This document shows positions 26,448 through 34,566 of a stretch of DNA of 64,000 nt, in pieces. The notes under the pieces are model-generated. The model had not been told where the DNA came from and ran no database searches. It saw nothing but the letters and a program-made list of their open reading frames with translations. Numbering within the stretch: position 1 is the first letter of the stretch; each line of letters begins with the position of its first letter. Source of the stretch: CANJBX01 sp035556735 (GTDB lineage: Bacteria > Pseudomonadota > Alphaproteobacteria > Rhizobiales > Xanthobacteraceae); the NCBI GenBank assembly GCA_035556735.1, contig DATMFF010000006.1, positions 558,001-622,000 of the forward strand. Reading direction: 5' to 3'. The position numbers were made by a program, and so were the translations under genes.

Positions 26448-27323
26448 ATGCGGTTGCGTAGCGGGCTGACAATCGGGCCGGGCCAGGGCGGCGGCGTGCT
26501 CGGGCGCCTTGCGGTGCTCGTGGTCGCCGGATTGCTGCTGTCCGCCTGCAGCACGTTCAATCTGTTTGCGGCCAAGGACGAACAGCCACCCGACGAGCCC
26601 GCCGACAAGCTCTACAATCAGGCGGTGTTCCTGCTCAACGAAGAGAGGGACTTCAAGGGCGCGGCCAAGAAGTTCGAGGAAGTCGACCGCCAGCACCCCT
26701 ATTCGGAATGGGCGCGCAAGGCGCTCATCATGTCGGCATTTGCCTACTACTCCGCGCGCGAGTACGACGACTGCGTCGCCGCGGCCAAGCGCTACGTCAG
26801 CCTGCACCCGGGCAGCCAGGAGGCGGCCTATGCGCAGTACCTGATCGGCTCCTCCTATTTCGATCAAATTCCCGATGTCACGCGCGATCAGACGCGCACC
26901 GAGCGGGCCATGGCCGCGCTCGAGGAGGTCACCCGCAAATATCCGAACTCGGAGTACGCGCCCGAGGCGCGCCGTAAGATCGAGATCGGGCGCGACCAGC
27001 TAGCCGCCAAGGAAATGGAGATCGGGCGCGTCAACCAGCGAAAGAGGAATTTCATCGGCGCGATCAACCGTTTCAAGGTGGTCGTGACCCAGTACCAGAC
27101 CACGCGCCACGTCGAGGAGGCGCTGTTGCGCCTGACCGAGTGCTACATGGCGCTCGGCATCGTCGCCGAGGCGCAGACCGCCGCCGCCGTGCTGGGACAC
27201 AATTTCCCCGACAGCCCCTGGTACAAGGACGCCTATTCGCTGGTGAAGAACGGCGGCTTCGAGCCGAAGGAGCAGGAAGGCCACTGGCTCACCAAGGCCT
27301 TCAAGAAGGTCGGCCTGGGCTGA
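26448..27323 (+). CDS. bamD: Outer membrane protein assembly factor BamD (lipoprotein)
   Basis: Lipoprotein of the BAM complex that inserts beta-barrel proteins into the outer membrane. 291 residues from ATG 26448. The signal peptide ends in the lipobox LLSAC with the lipidated Cys at residue 34; an upstream ATG at 26400 would add 16 residues before the signal and is less likely. Several TPR repeats follow (ADKLYNQAVFLLNEERDFKGA, PYSEWARKALIMSAFAYY, SYFDQIPDVTRDQ). The DQIPDVTRDQ stretch is a BamD hallmark. Confidence 0.94.
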   Translation: MRLRSGLTIGPGQGGGVLGRLAVLVVAGLLLSACSTFNLFAAKDEQPPDEPADKLYNQAVFLLNEERDFKGAAKKFEEVDRQHPYSEWARKALIMSAFAYYSAREYDDCVAAAKRYVSLHPGSQEAAYAQYLIGSSYFDQIPDVTRDQTRTERAMAALEEVTRKYPNSEYAPEARRKIEIGRDQLAAKEMEIGRVNQRKRNFIGAINRFKVVVTQYQTTRHVEEALLRLTECYMALGIVAEAQTAAAVLGHNFPDSPWYKDAYSLVKNGGFEPKEQEGHWLTKAFKKVGLG

Positions 27324-27352
27324 CGGCGGGCCGCAGCCTTCGGTGCAGTTTT

Positions 27353-27388
27353 GCGTGGCCGGGCTTGTCCCGGCCATTTGCGTCTTTA
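27353..27388. repeat. Half copy of the GGCCGGGCTTGTCCCGGCC palindromic repeat
   Basis: TGGCCGGGCTTGTCCCGGCCA (27356-27376) followed by TTTGCGTCTTTAA matches the left arm of the composite repeat at 56310. It lies in the bamD-recN gap. Confidence 0.7.
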
Positions 27389-27455
27389 ATGATGGAGCGA
27401 ATCGCGTCCTGGTCCGCGCGAATCAAGGATCAAGAACCGCCCAAAGCGCCAAGTG

Positions 27456-29120
27456 ATGCTCACCCGGCTTTCCATCCGCGACATCGTGCTGATCGAACGG
27501 CTCGACATCGACTTCTCGTCGGGCCTGTCCGTGCTCACCGGCGAGACCGGCGCCGGCAAGTCGATCCTGCTCGACGCGTTCTCGCTGGCGCTCGGCGCGC
27601 GCGGGGACGCCAGCCTGGTACGGCAGGGATTGGAGCAGGGGCAGGTCACCGCCGCGTTCGATCTCGCCGCCGACCACCCGGCACACGCGCTCCTGGCGGC
27701 CAACGACATCGCGCCCGAGGATGAACTGATCCTGCGCCGCGTGCAGCTTGCCGACGGGCGCACCCGCGCCTTCGTCAACGACCAGCCGGTCGGCGTGCAG
27801 GTGCTGCGCAGTCTCGGGGTTCTGCTCGTTGAGATCCACGGCCAGCACGATGACCGCGCGCTGGTGGACGCCGCCACGCATCGCCGTCTGCTCGATGCCT
27901 ATGGTGGGCTCGATGCGGCTGCCGGCGAGGTGGCGAGGCTGTGGGAAACGCGCCGCAGCGCGGAGGAGGCTGTGGCGGCGCATCGCGATCAGGTCGAGCG
28001 CGCACAGCGCGAGGCGGATTTCCTGCGCCACGCCGTCGAGGAACTCCGCAAGCTCGCCCCGCAGGCCGGCGAGGAGACGGCGCTGGCGACCCGGCGCACG
28101 GCGATGATGCAATCCGAGAAAGTCGCCGAGGACCTGCGCGAGGCGCTCGCCGCCGTCTCCGGCTCGTCCTCGCCAGCGCCCGCCTTCGCCTCGGCGGTGC
28201 GCCGGCTGGAGCGTCGCAAGGGCCAGGCCCCCGACCTGATCGAGCCAGCGGCGCGAGCCTTCGATATCGCGCTCAACGCCATCGAGGAGGCGCGCACCCA
28301 TCTCGAGCGCGCGCTCGTTCTCGCCGATCACGATCCCTACGAGCTCGAACGTATCGAGGAGCGGCTGTTCGCGCTGCGCGGCGCGGCGCGCAAGTACAAC
28401 GTGCCGGTCGACAATCTCGCCGCGCTTGCGGAGCGCTACGCGTCGGAGCTTGCGCTCATCGATGCGGGCGCGGAGCAACTGACCAAGCTCGAACAGGCGG
28501 CACGTGCCGCCGACGAATCCTACCGCGCCGCCGCCGACGCGCTGCAGGCCAAGCGCAGGAGGGCCGCCGAAAAGCTCGACAAGGCGGTGAACGCCGAGCT
28601 GAAGCCTCTAAAGCTCGAGCGCGCGCGCTTCTCGACGAACCTCGAGACGGTGGACCCCGGCCCGCAGGGTATCGATCGCGTCGAATTCTGGGTACAGACC
28701 AATCCCGGCACGCGTCCGGGGCCGATGATGAAGGTCGCTTCCGGCGGCGAATTGGCGCGCTTCATGCTGGCGTTCAAGGTGGTGCTGGCCGACCGCGGCT
28801 CGGCGCCGACGCTCGTGTTCGACGAAATCGATACCGGCGTGGGCGGTGCGGTCGCCGACGCCATCGGCATGCGGCTGGCGCGTCTCGGCGGGCAGGTGCA
28901 GGTGCTGTCCGTGACCCATGCGCCGCAGGTGGCGGCGCGCGCCGACCATCATTACCTCATCAGCAAGGACGCGCTGGACAAGGGCAAACGCGTCGCCACC
29001 CGCGTGGCCGAGCTGACCGCCGAGCGTCGGCGCGAGGAGATCGCCCGCATGCTGGCCGGGGCCGAGATCACCGCCGAGGCGCGCGCAGCCGCGGATCGGC
29101 TCATCCGGGCGGCCGGATAG
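27456..29120 (+). CDS. recN: DNA repair protein RecN
   Basis: SMC-like ATPase acting early in double-strand break repair. 554 residues. Walker A GETGAGKS is at 29-36, a long coiled coil occupies roughly 150-365, and the C-terminal half has the ABC signature ASGGELARFMLAF, Walker B TLVFDEIDTGVGG and the H-loop QVLSVTHAPQVAA. A GTG lies immediately before the ATG at 27456; ATG gives the standard MLTRLSIRDIVLIE start. It is followed by ligA after a 114-base gap. Confidence 0.96.
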   Translation: MLTRLSIRDIVLIERLDIDFSSGLSVLTGETGAGKSILLDAFSLALGARGDASLVRQGLEQGQVTAAFDLAADHPAHALLAANDIAPEDELILRRVQLADGRTRAFVNDQPVGVQVLRSLGVLLVEIHGQHDDRALVDAATHRRLLDAYGGLDAAAGEVARLWETRRSAEEAVAAHRDQVERAQREADFLRHAVEELRKLAPQAGEETALATRRTAMMQSEKVAEDLREALAAVSGSSSPAPAFASAVRRLERRKGQAPDLIEPAARAFDIALNAIEEARTHLERALVLADHDPYELERIEERLFALRGAARKYNVPVDNLAALAERYASELALIDAGAEQLTKLEQAARAADESYRAAADALQAKRRRAAEKLDKAVNAELKPLKLERARFSTNLETVDPGPQGIDRVEFWVQTNPGTRPGPMMKVASGGELARFMLAFKVVLADRGSAPTLVFDEIDTGVGGAVADAIGMRLARLGGQVQVLSVTHAPQVAARADHHYLISKDALDKGKRVATRVAELTAERRREEIARMLAGAEITAEARAAADRLIRAAG

Positions 29121-29123
29121 GGC

Positions 29124-29163
29124 GTGATGCCGAAAGTGGGCACCGGTTTTTCGAAATCATGAC
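29124..29163. repeat. Degenerate copy of the CATGATC...GATCATG palindromic element
   Basis: GTGATGCCGAAAGTGGG, then CACCGGTTTTTCGAAATCATGAC, resembles the inverse of the element tandemly repeated at 41990-42148 (CCGAAAACCGGTTTCCACTT...). It lies in the recN-ligA gap. The rest of that gap holds a 21-codon ATG-to-TGA frame (29159-29224) with no recognisable product. Confidence 0.5.
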
Positions 29164-29234
29164 CAAGTTCAACCAAGAAGCCAGCCCCTGGATGGCAATG
29201 CAGCCTGAACCGCTCACGGTCTGAGGCGCGGCAC

Positions 29235-31340
29235 ATGGCATCCAGGCGCACGAGCAAGCCTCCCGTCGAGGAACTGACCGCCGCACAGGCCAAGGCCGAG
29301 CACGCCAGGCTCGCGGCCGAGATCGCCGGTCACGACAGGCGCTACTATCAGGAGGATGCGCCGACCGTTTCGGACGCCGAATACGACGCGCTGCGACAGC
29401 GCTACGAGGCGATCGAGAAGCACTTTCCCAAGCTGCACACGGCGGAAAGCCTGACCCGCAAGATCGGTGCGGCGCCCGCCGCCCGCTTCGCCAAGGTGCG
29501 GCATGCGGTGCCGATGCTCTCGTTGGGAAACGCCTTCAGCGAAGAGGACGTCGTCGCCTTCGTGGACCGCATTCGCCGTTTCCTGCGTCTTGCCGACGAT
29601 GAACCCGTCGTGTTCACCGCCGAACCCAAGATCGATGGGCTCTCCGTCTCGCTGCGCTACGAGGGGGGCGAGCTCGTCAACGGTGCGACGCGCGGTGACG
29701 GTGCGGTCGGCGAGGATGTCACCGCGAATGTCAGGACGCTCGAGGACATCCCCCAACGTCTGCGCGGCAGGGTGCCCGACGTGTGCGAAGTGCGTGGCGA
29801 GGTCTACATGACCAAGTCGGCGTTCCTCGAACTCAACGAGCGGCAGAAGGCGGCGGGCAAGCAGCTCTACGTCAATCCGCGCAATACGGCCGCCGGGTCA
29901 CTGCGCCAGCTCGACCCGAGCATCACGGCGTCGCGCCCCCTGGGATTTTTTGCATACTCGTGGGGAGAGATGACCGAGATGCCGGCCGATACCCAATCCG
30001 GCATGGTGAAATGGTTCGCCGGGCATGGCTTCAAGACCAACCCGTTGATGAAGGTCTGCCGCTCGGTCGAGGCGCTGATCAAGTTCCACGGCGAGATCGA
30101 GGCGCAACGGGCAAAGCTCGATTACGATATCGACGGGGTCGTCTACAAGGCCGACCGTTTGGATTGGCAGGAACGGCTGGGCTTCGTCGGGCGGGAGCCG
30201 CGCTGGGCCATCGCGCACAAGTTCCCTGCGGAGAAGGCCATCACCATCGTCAAGGATATCGAGATCCAGGTGGGGCGGACAGGCACGCTGACGCCTGTCG
30301 CCAAACTGGAACCGGTAACGGTCGGGGGCGTCGTGGTGAGGAATGCGACGCTTCACAATCAAGATGAGATCCAGCGCCTGGGTGTGCGGATCGGCGACAC
30401 GGTGAGGATCCAGCGCGCGGGCGACGTGATTCCGCAGGTGCTGGGCGTTGTCGAAGACCAGCCACGCGGCGCCAAGCCCTACCATTTTCCGAGGACGTGC
30501 CCATGCCCGCTCAAAACGGAAGTCGTGCGCGAGACGATCGCGGGAGGCGGCGAAGGGGTGCGGGCGCGCTGCACCGGAGAGTTCGCGTGCCCATATCAGA
30601 AGACGCGACATCTTGAGCATTTCGTTTCGCGGCGCGCTTTCGACATCGACGGCCTCGGCGAGAAGCAGATCGAGCTGTTCTTCGAGAACGGCTGGGTGAA
30701 GGAGCCCGCCGACGTCTTCACGCTGCAGGCCCGCAACAAGAGCATCAAGTTGGAGGAGCAGGAGGGATACGGCGAGACCTCCGTGTCCAACCTATTTCGT
30801 GCCATCGAGTCGCGGCGGCGGATTCCGCTTGAGCGTTTCATCTATGCGCTCGGCATTCCGCAGGTTGGTGAAACCACGGCCACCGCGCTCGCGCGAGGGT
30901 ACGGCTCGTGGGAGGCTTTTCACGCGGCCTGTATGGACCTCGTCAAAGGCGAGGAGGATGCACGCGCCGAAATGGACGCGCTCGATCAGATCGGCGACAC
31001 GGTCATCGACAGCCTGACCGCCTATTTCGGAGAATCGCACAACCGTCACATGGTCGAGCGCCTGACCACGCAGGTCACGATCCTGGACGCCGAGAAGCCG
31101 CGCAAGGATTCCGCCGTTGCCGGCAAGACCGTGGTGTTTACCGGATCGCTTGAGAAGATGACCCGCGACGAGGCCAAGGCGATGGCCGAGCGGCTCGGGG
31201 CCAAGGTCGCAGGCTCGGTGTCGAAGAAGACCGACTACGTCGTGGCCGGGCCGGGCGCGGGCTCCAAGCTCGACAAGGCGCGCGAGGCCGGCATCACCGT
31301 GCTGACCGAGGACGAGTGGTTCAAGCTGATCGGCAGATAG
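29235..31340 (+). CDS. ligA: NAD-dependent DNA ligase LigA
   Basis: Seals nicks in duplex DNA using NAD+. 701 residues in the standard order: Ia domain with YYQEDAPTVSDAEYD, adenylation domain with the nucleophile K132 in K-IDG, OB fold, zinc finger, helix-hairpin-helix region and a C-terminal BRCT domain (about 622-701, VVFTGSLEKMTRDEAKAMAE). The zinc-finger knuckle reads RTCPCPLKTEVV, i.e. C-x-C rather than the commoner C-x-x-C, with the second pair in RCTGEFACPYQ; I recall the same spelling in related rhizobial ligases. Start ATG 29235. Confidence 0.96.
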   Translation: MASRRTSKPPVEELTAAQAKAEHARLAAEIAGHDRRYYQEDAPTVSDAEYDALRQRYEAIEKHFPKLHTAESLTRKIGAAPAARFAKVRHAVPMLSLGNAFSEEDVVAFVDRIRRFLRLADDEPVVFTAEPKIDGLSVSLRYEGGELVNGATRGDGAVGEDVTANVRTLEDIPQRLRGRVPDVCEVRGEVYMTKSAFLELNERQKAAGKQLYVNPRNTAAGSLRQLDPSITASRPLGFFAYSWGEMTEMPADTQSGMVKWFAGHGFKTNPLMKVCRSVEALIKFHGEIEAQRAKLDYDIDGVVYKADRLDWQERLGFVGREPRWAIAHKFPAEKAITIVKDIEIQVGRTGTLTPVAKLEPVTVGGVVVRNATLHNQDEIQRLGVRIGDTVRIQRAGDVIPQVLGVVEDQPRGAKPYHFPRTCPCPLKTEVVRETIAGGGEGVRARCTGEFACPYQKTRHLEHFVSRRAFDIDGLGEKQIELFFENGWVKEPADVFTLQARNKSIKLEEQEGYGETSVSNLFRAIESRRRIPLERFIYALGIPQVGETTATALARGYGSWEAFHAACMDLVKGEEDARAEMDALDQIGDTVIDSLTAYFGESHNRHMVERLTTQVTILDAEKPRKDSAVAGKTVVFTGSLEKMTRDEAKAMAERLGAKVAGSVSKKTDYVVAGPGAGSKLDKAREAGITVLTEDEWFKLIGR

Positions 31341-31372
31341 CGGCCACTTCGGGCGCGAGCCGTACGCCGCGC

Positions 31373-32260
31373 TTAGCCCGTCAGGATAGGCCTGAGGGTC
31401 TCGCGCTCCTCCATGACGAAGTCGAAGAAGGCGGCGACGCGCGGCGTGCGCCGCAGATCGGTGTGGCTGAGCACACGCCAGCTTCGGGTCAATTCGGGCG
31501 CGTCGAGGATGCGCTCAAGCTCCGGTTCGCCGTCGGCGATCGCGGTCGGCAGGGCGCCGATTCCCACGCCGGCCTTCACTGCATAAAGCAGTCCCAGGAC
31601 GCTGTTGTTGCGTGCGACGATCTTGGCGTCGGGCGCGACCTGGTTCAGCCACTTGCTGACGCGGTGTTTCGCCATCGTCTCGTCGAATCCGACCAGCAGA
31701 TGATTGCCGAGGTCTCCTGCGCTGTGCGGTTTGCCATGGCGCTCGACGTAGCCGCGGCTCGCATACACCGCCCACACCGAGTCCGCGATCTTGCGCCCGA
31801 CGAGATCGTCGTCCGTGTCGCCTGAGCGCAGCGCCACGTCGGCATCGCCCTTGGCGAGGTCGAGGTATCGGTCGCTGGTGACGAGCTCGATCCGCAGCCT
31901 GGGATATCGCGCGTGGAAGCGGTCGATGAAGCCCGACTGCGTGAGCTTGTAGACGATCGGCTCGGGGCAGGTGACGCGAAGGAGACCGCTGACGTCGCGT
32001 GCTGCGCCGGTCACCCGCCGCTCGAGATCGTGAATGCCTGACTCGACCTGCATTGCGACAGGCAGAAGGCTTTCGCCGAATTCCGTCAGGCGGTAACCGG
32101 TCGAGTGGCGCGATACGAGCTGTCGTCCGAGCCGGCGCTCGAGCTCGGCAAGCCGTCGATGCACCGTCGATTGGCTGACGCGCAGTGCTTTGCCGGCAGC
32201 GGTCGTGCTCTGATGGCGCGCGACCGCCAGCAGATACTTGAGGTCGTTCCAATCGAACAT
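31373..32260 (-). CDS. LysR-family transcriptional regulator
   Basis: 295 residues: an N-terminal winged helix-turn-helix (about 1-60; MFDWNDLKYLLAVARHQSTT, then LRVSQSTVHRRLAELERRLG) and a periplasmic-binding-protein-like effector domain (about 90-290). The ATG at 32258-32260 is the family start; the frame continues open upstream only as a shadow of the divergent gene. It is divergently oriented to the methyltransferase at 32387 across 126 bases, the usual layout for a LysR regulator and its target. The effector is unknown. Confidence 0.9.
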   Translation of the reverse strand: MFDWNDLKYLLAVARHQSTTAAGKALRVSQSTVHRRLAELERRLGRQLVSRHSTGYRLTEFGESLLPVAMQVESGIHDLERRVTGAARDVSGLLRVTCPEPIVYKLTQSGFIDRFHARYPRLRIELVTSDRYLDLAKGDADVALRSGDTDDDLVGRKIADSVWAVYASRGYVERHGKPHSAGDLGNHLLVGFDETMAKHRVSKWLNQVAPDAKIVARNNSVLGLLYAVKAGVGIGALPTAIADGEPELERILDAPELTRSWRVLSHTDLRRTPRVAAFFDFVMEERETLRPILTG

Positions 32261-32386
32261 GCCCGCATTATGCACTTTTGCGTTCGGCGCGAGCAATGTT
32301 GCGGCTCCCGCCCGACGGCGATGCGTGCGTAGCTTGTTCCCGTGGGCCGGCGCGCCGGACCTGACCGAGCCCTGGGAGAAAGTGCC
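32261..32386. promoter_or_regulatory. Divergent LysR/methyltransferase control region with short palindromes
   Basis: Two small inverted repeats sit near the LysR start: GCATTATGC (about 32265-32273) and GCAA-TG-TTGC (about 32293-32302). LysR proteins typically bind such dyads between divergent genes. The dyads are visible; operator function is inferred. GGGAG at 32373-32377 is the ribosome-binding site of the methyltransferase. Confidence 0.25.
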
Positions 32387-33241
32387 ATGGACACACAAGC
32401 CGCCGAACGCATCAACGACGACGTACGCGCGCAGTGGGACCGGATGGCCAAGGGATGGAGCGACAACAGCGTGCGAATTCGCCCGTGGCTGCATGATGCG
32501 ACGCAGGCGATGCTGACCATGGCCGCCGTCGGGCCGGGATCGCGCGTTCTCGACGTTGCGGCCGGGGCCGGCGATCAGACGCTCGATATCGCGGCGCGCG
32601 TCGGGCCGACCGGGCACGTGCTGGCGACGGACGTGTCTCCCGAGATCCTGCGCCTCGCTGGCGAACGTGTCGCCGCGGCGGGACTTTCCAATGTCGAGAC
32701 GCGCGTCTGCGCCGGTGAGCGTTTGAACGTCGCGGACGCCGTGTTCGACACGGCGGTCTGCCGTCTTGGGCTGATGCTGTTCGCCGATCCGCTGCAGGCC
32801 CTGCGCGAAGTTCACCGCGCGCTCAAGCCGGGGGGCGGGATCTGCTCGGTGGTGTTCTCCGCACCGGACAAGAACCCGTGTATCGTCGCGGTGATATCGA
32901 CGGCGTTCAAGCACGCCGGCCTGCCGCCGCGCGATCCGTTCCTGCCCGGCGGATTGCTCAGTCTGGGCAAGCCGGGACTGATCGATGACCTGTTTGCACG
33001 AGTGGGATTTCGCGACATCGCCACGACGCGGATGGCGGCGCCGTTCACGTTGCCATCGGTCGCCGATTATCTCGATTTCATCAAGTCGGCGGCGGCTCCC
33101 ATCGCCGCGCTGGTCGAACGACTCGAGCCCGCAAGGCGCCAGGCCGCATGGCTCGAGATCGAAGACAAGCTGCGCACGTTCGAGACGGGATCGGGCTGGG
33201 AAGGCCCGAACGAGCTGCTGCTCACCGCGGCCCGCAAATGA
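32387..33241 (+). CDS. Class I SAM-dependent methyltransferase (UbiE/Coq5-like)
   Basis: 284 residues. The SAM loop VLDVAAGAGDQTLDIA lies at about 53-68, followed by the acidic ribose-binding strand VLATDVSPEILRLA and motif post-I FDTAVCRLGLMLFADP; REVHRALKPGG is the typical helix/turn seen in UbiE-like enzymes. The ATG at 32387 follows a good ribosome-binding site; the frame is open 45 bases further up but without one. Substrate unknown. Divergent from, and possibly regulated by, the LysR gene at 32260. Confidence 0.85.
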   Translation: MDTQAAERINDDVRAQWDRMAKGWSDNSVRIRPWLHDATQAMLTMAAVGPGSRVLDVAAGAGDQTLDIAARVGPTGHVLATDVSPEILRLAGERVAAAGLSNVETRVCAGERLNVADAVFDTAVCRLGLMLFADPLQALREVHRALKPGGGICSVVFSAPDKNPCIVAVISTAFKHAGLPPRDPFLPGGLLSLGKPGLIDDLFARVGFRDIATTRMAAPFTLPSVADYLDFIKSAAAPIAALVERLEPARRQAAWLEIEDKLRTFETGSGWEGPNELLLTAARK

Positions 33242-33302
33242 TCGGCGCTGGCGGGCTCTCGACCCGCCGACCTTGCTGCGCCGTCGCCGACGCGAGGTTG
33301 GG

Positions 33303-34556
33303 CTAGTGGCTGGTCTTGTGTCCGCGGTGCGGTCGCAGCAGCCACACATAGACCAGCATGCACCCTGCGCCGACCGCCAGGAAGTGCAGGACCATCGGCA
33401 TGGCGCTGCTGGCCCCCGTCACGAGCTGGCCCGCCACCTGGGCGGTGAGGGCTCCGAAAGCCATCTGCGTGAAGCCGAGGAAGCCCGAGGCCGTTCCGGC
33501 AACCTGAGGCCGGATGCTGACCGCGCCGGCGATCGCGTTGGGCAGGATGATGCCGTTGCCGACGCCCATGATCGTCGCCGGCAGCACGACGACGAGCGGT
33601 CCGATGACGTCTACCCACGGCAGCAGTGCGATCCCGATCAGCGCGCCGCCGACGTTGACGAGATTGCCCCACCACATCGTCGTCTCGATGCCGTAACGCA
33701 CCGCCAGACGCGACGTCATGTAATTCCCGAGGATGTAGCCGCCGGCGGTCGGGATAAACCACAGCCCGTATTCCGCAGGCGAGCGTTCCATCATCGTGAT
33801 GATCACGTGCGGTCCCGCGCCGACGTAGACGAAGAACGCGCCGGAGCCGAGCGCGGCGCTGAGGATGTAGCCGACGAAGCGCGGGTTCTTGAGCAGGCCG
33901 CTGATGGTGGCGAAGAAGGCGTGCTGGACAACCGTCTCGGCCTCGCGCGAGCGCGTCTCCGGCAAGGTGCGCCAGGTCCATACGAACACGACGAATGACA
34001 CGACCGCCGCGAACAGGAAGATCGACTGCCAGCCGAACAGGGTCTCCAGCACGCCGCCGATCAGCGGCGAGATCATCGGCGCGATCGCCATGGCGCTGGC
34101 GACCAGGCCGATCATCTGCGCCGAGCGCTCGCGCCCGAACATGTCGCGGATGATGGCGCGGCCGATGGCAACGCCGGTCGCGCCCCCCAGCGCCTGCAGC
34201 ACGCGCATGACGATCAGGCCGTAGACGTTCGTCATCGCGATCGAGGCGAGGCTTGCGAGCGTTGCCAGCGCGAAGCCGCTCAGGATCACGGGACGCCGTC
34301 CAAACCGGTCGGACAGCGGCCCGGTGACGAGTTGTGCGCAGGCGAGTCCCAGCACGTAGAGTGAGACCGTGAGCTGCACGGTGTCCGTGTCGCTGGCGAG
34401 CGCTTGGGCGAGACGCGGCACAGCGGGCACGAGAATGTTGAGCGCCATCGACCCGACGGCCGTCATCGTCATCAGCAAGGCCAGCAGTCGCCATGGCGTG
34501 GTGCCGTCGTCGGGCGGCGGCGCAGGCGCGTGGGAGCTGGTCGTGCGTTGTTCCAC
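33303..34556 (-). CDS. MFS transporter, Bcr/CflA drug-resistance type
   Basis: 417 residues with about twelve membrane segments. The loop 2-3 motif GPLSDRFGRRPVI and QALGGATGVAIGRAIIRDMF at segments 4-5 (motif C region) are typical of the Bcr/CflA multidrug efflux group. Start is set at GTG 34556 (VEQRTTSSHAP), ten bases after the stop of the aminopeptidase gene; a longer frame extends into that gene but adds only Arg-rich shadow sequence. The tight spacing suggests an operon with the peptidase. Substrate unknown. Confidence 0.85.
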   Translation of the reverse strand: MEQRTTSSHAPAPPPDDGTTPWRLLALLMTMTAVGSMALNILVPAVPRLAQALASDTDTVQLTVSLYVLGLACAQLVTGPLSDRFGRRPVILSGFALATLASLASIAMTNVYGLIVMRVLQALGGATGVAIGRAIIRDMFGRERSAQMIGLVASAMAIAPMISPLIGGVLETLFGWQSIFLFAAVVSFVVFVWTWRTLPETRSREAETVVQHAFFATISGLLKNPRFVGYILSAALGSGAFFVYVGAGPHVIITMMERSPAEYGLWFIPTAGGYILGNYMTSRLAVRYGIETTMWWGNLVNVGGALIGIALLPWVDVIGPLVVVLPATIMGVGNGIILPNAIAGAVSIRPQVAGTASGFLGFTQMAFGALTAQVAGQLVTGASSAMPMVLHFLAVGAGCMLVYVWLLRPHRGHKTSH

Positions 34557-34566
34557 GGTGCGACGA

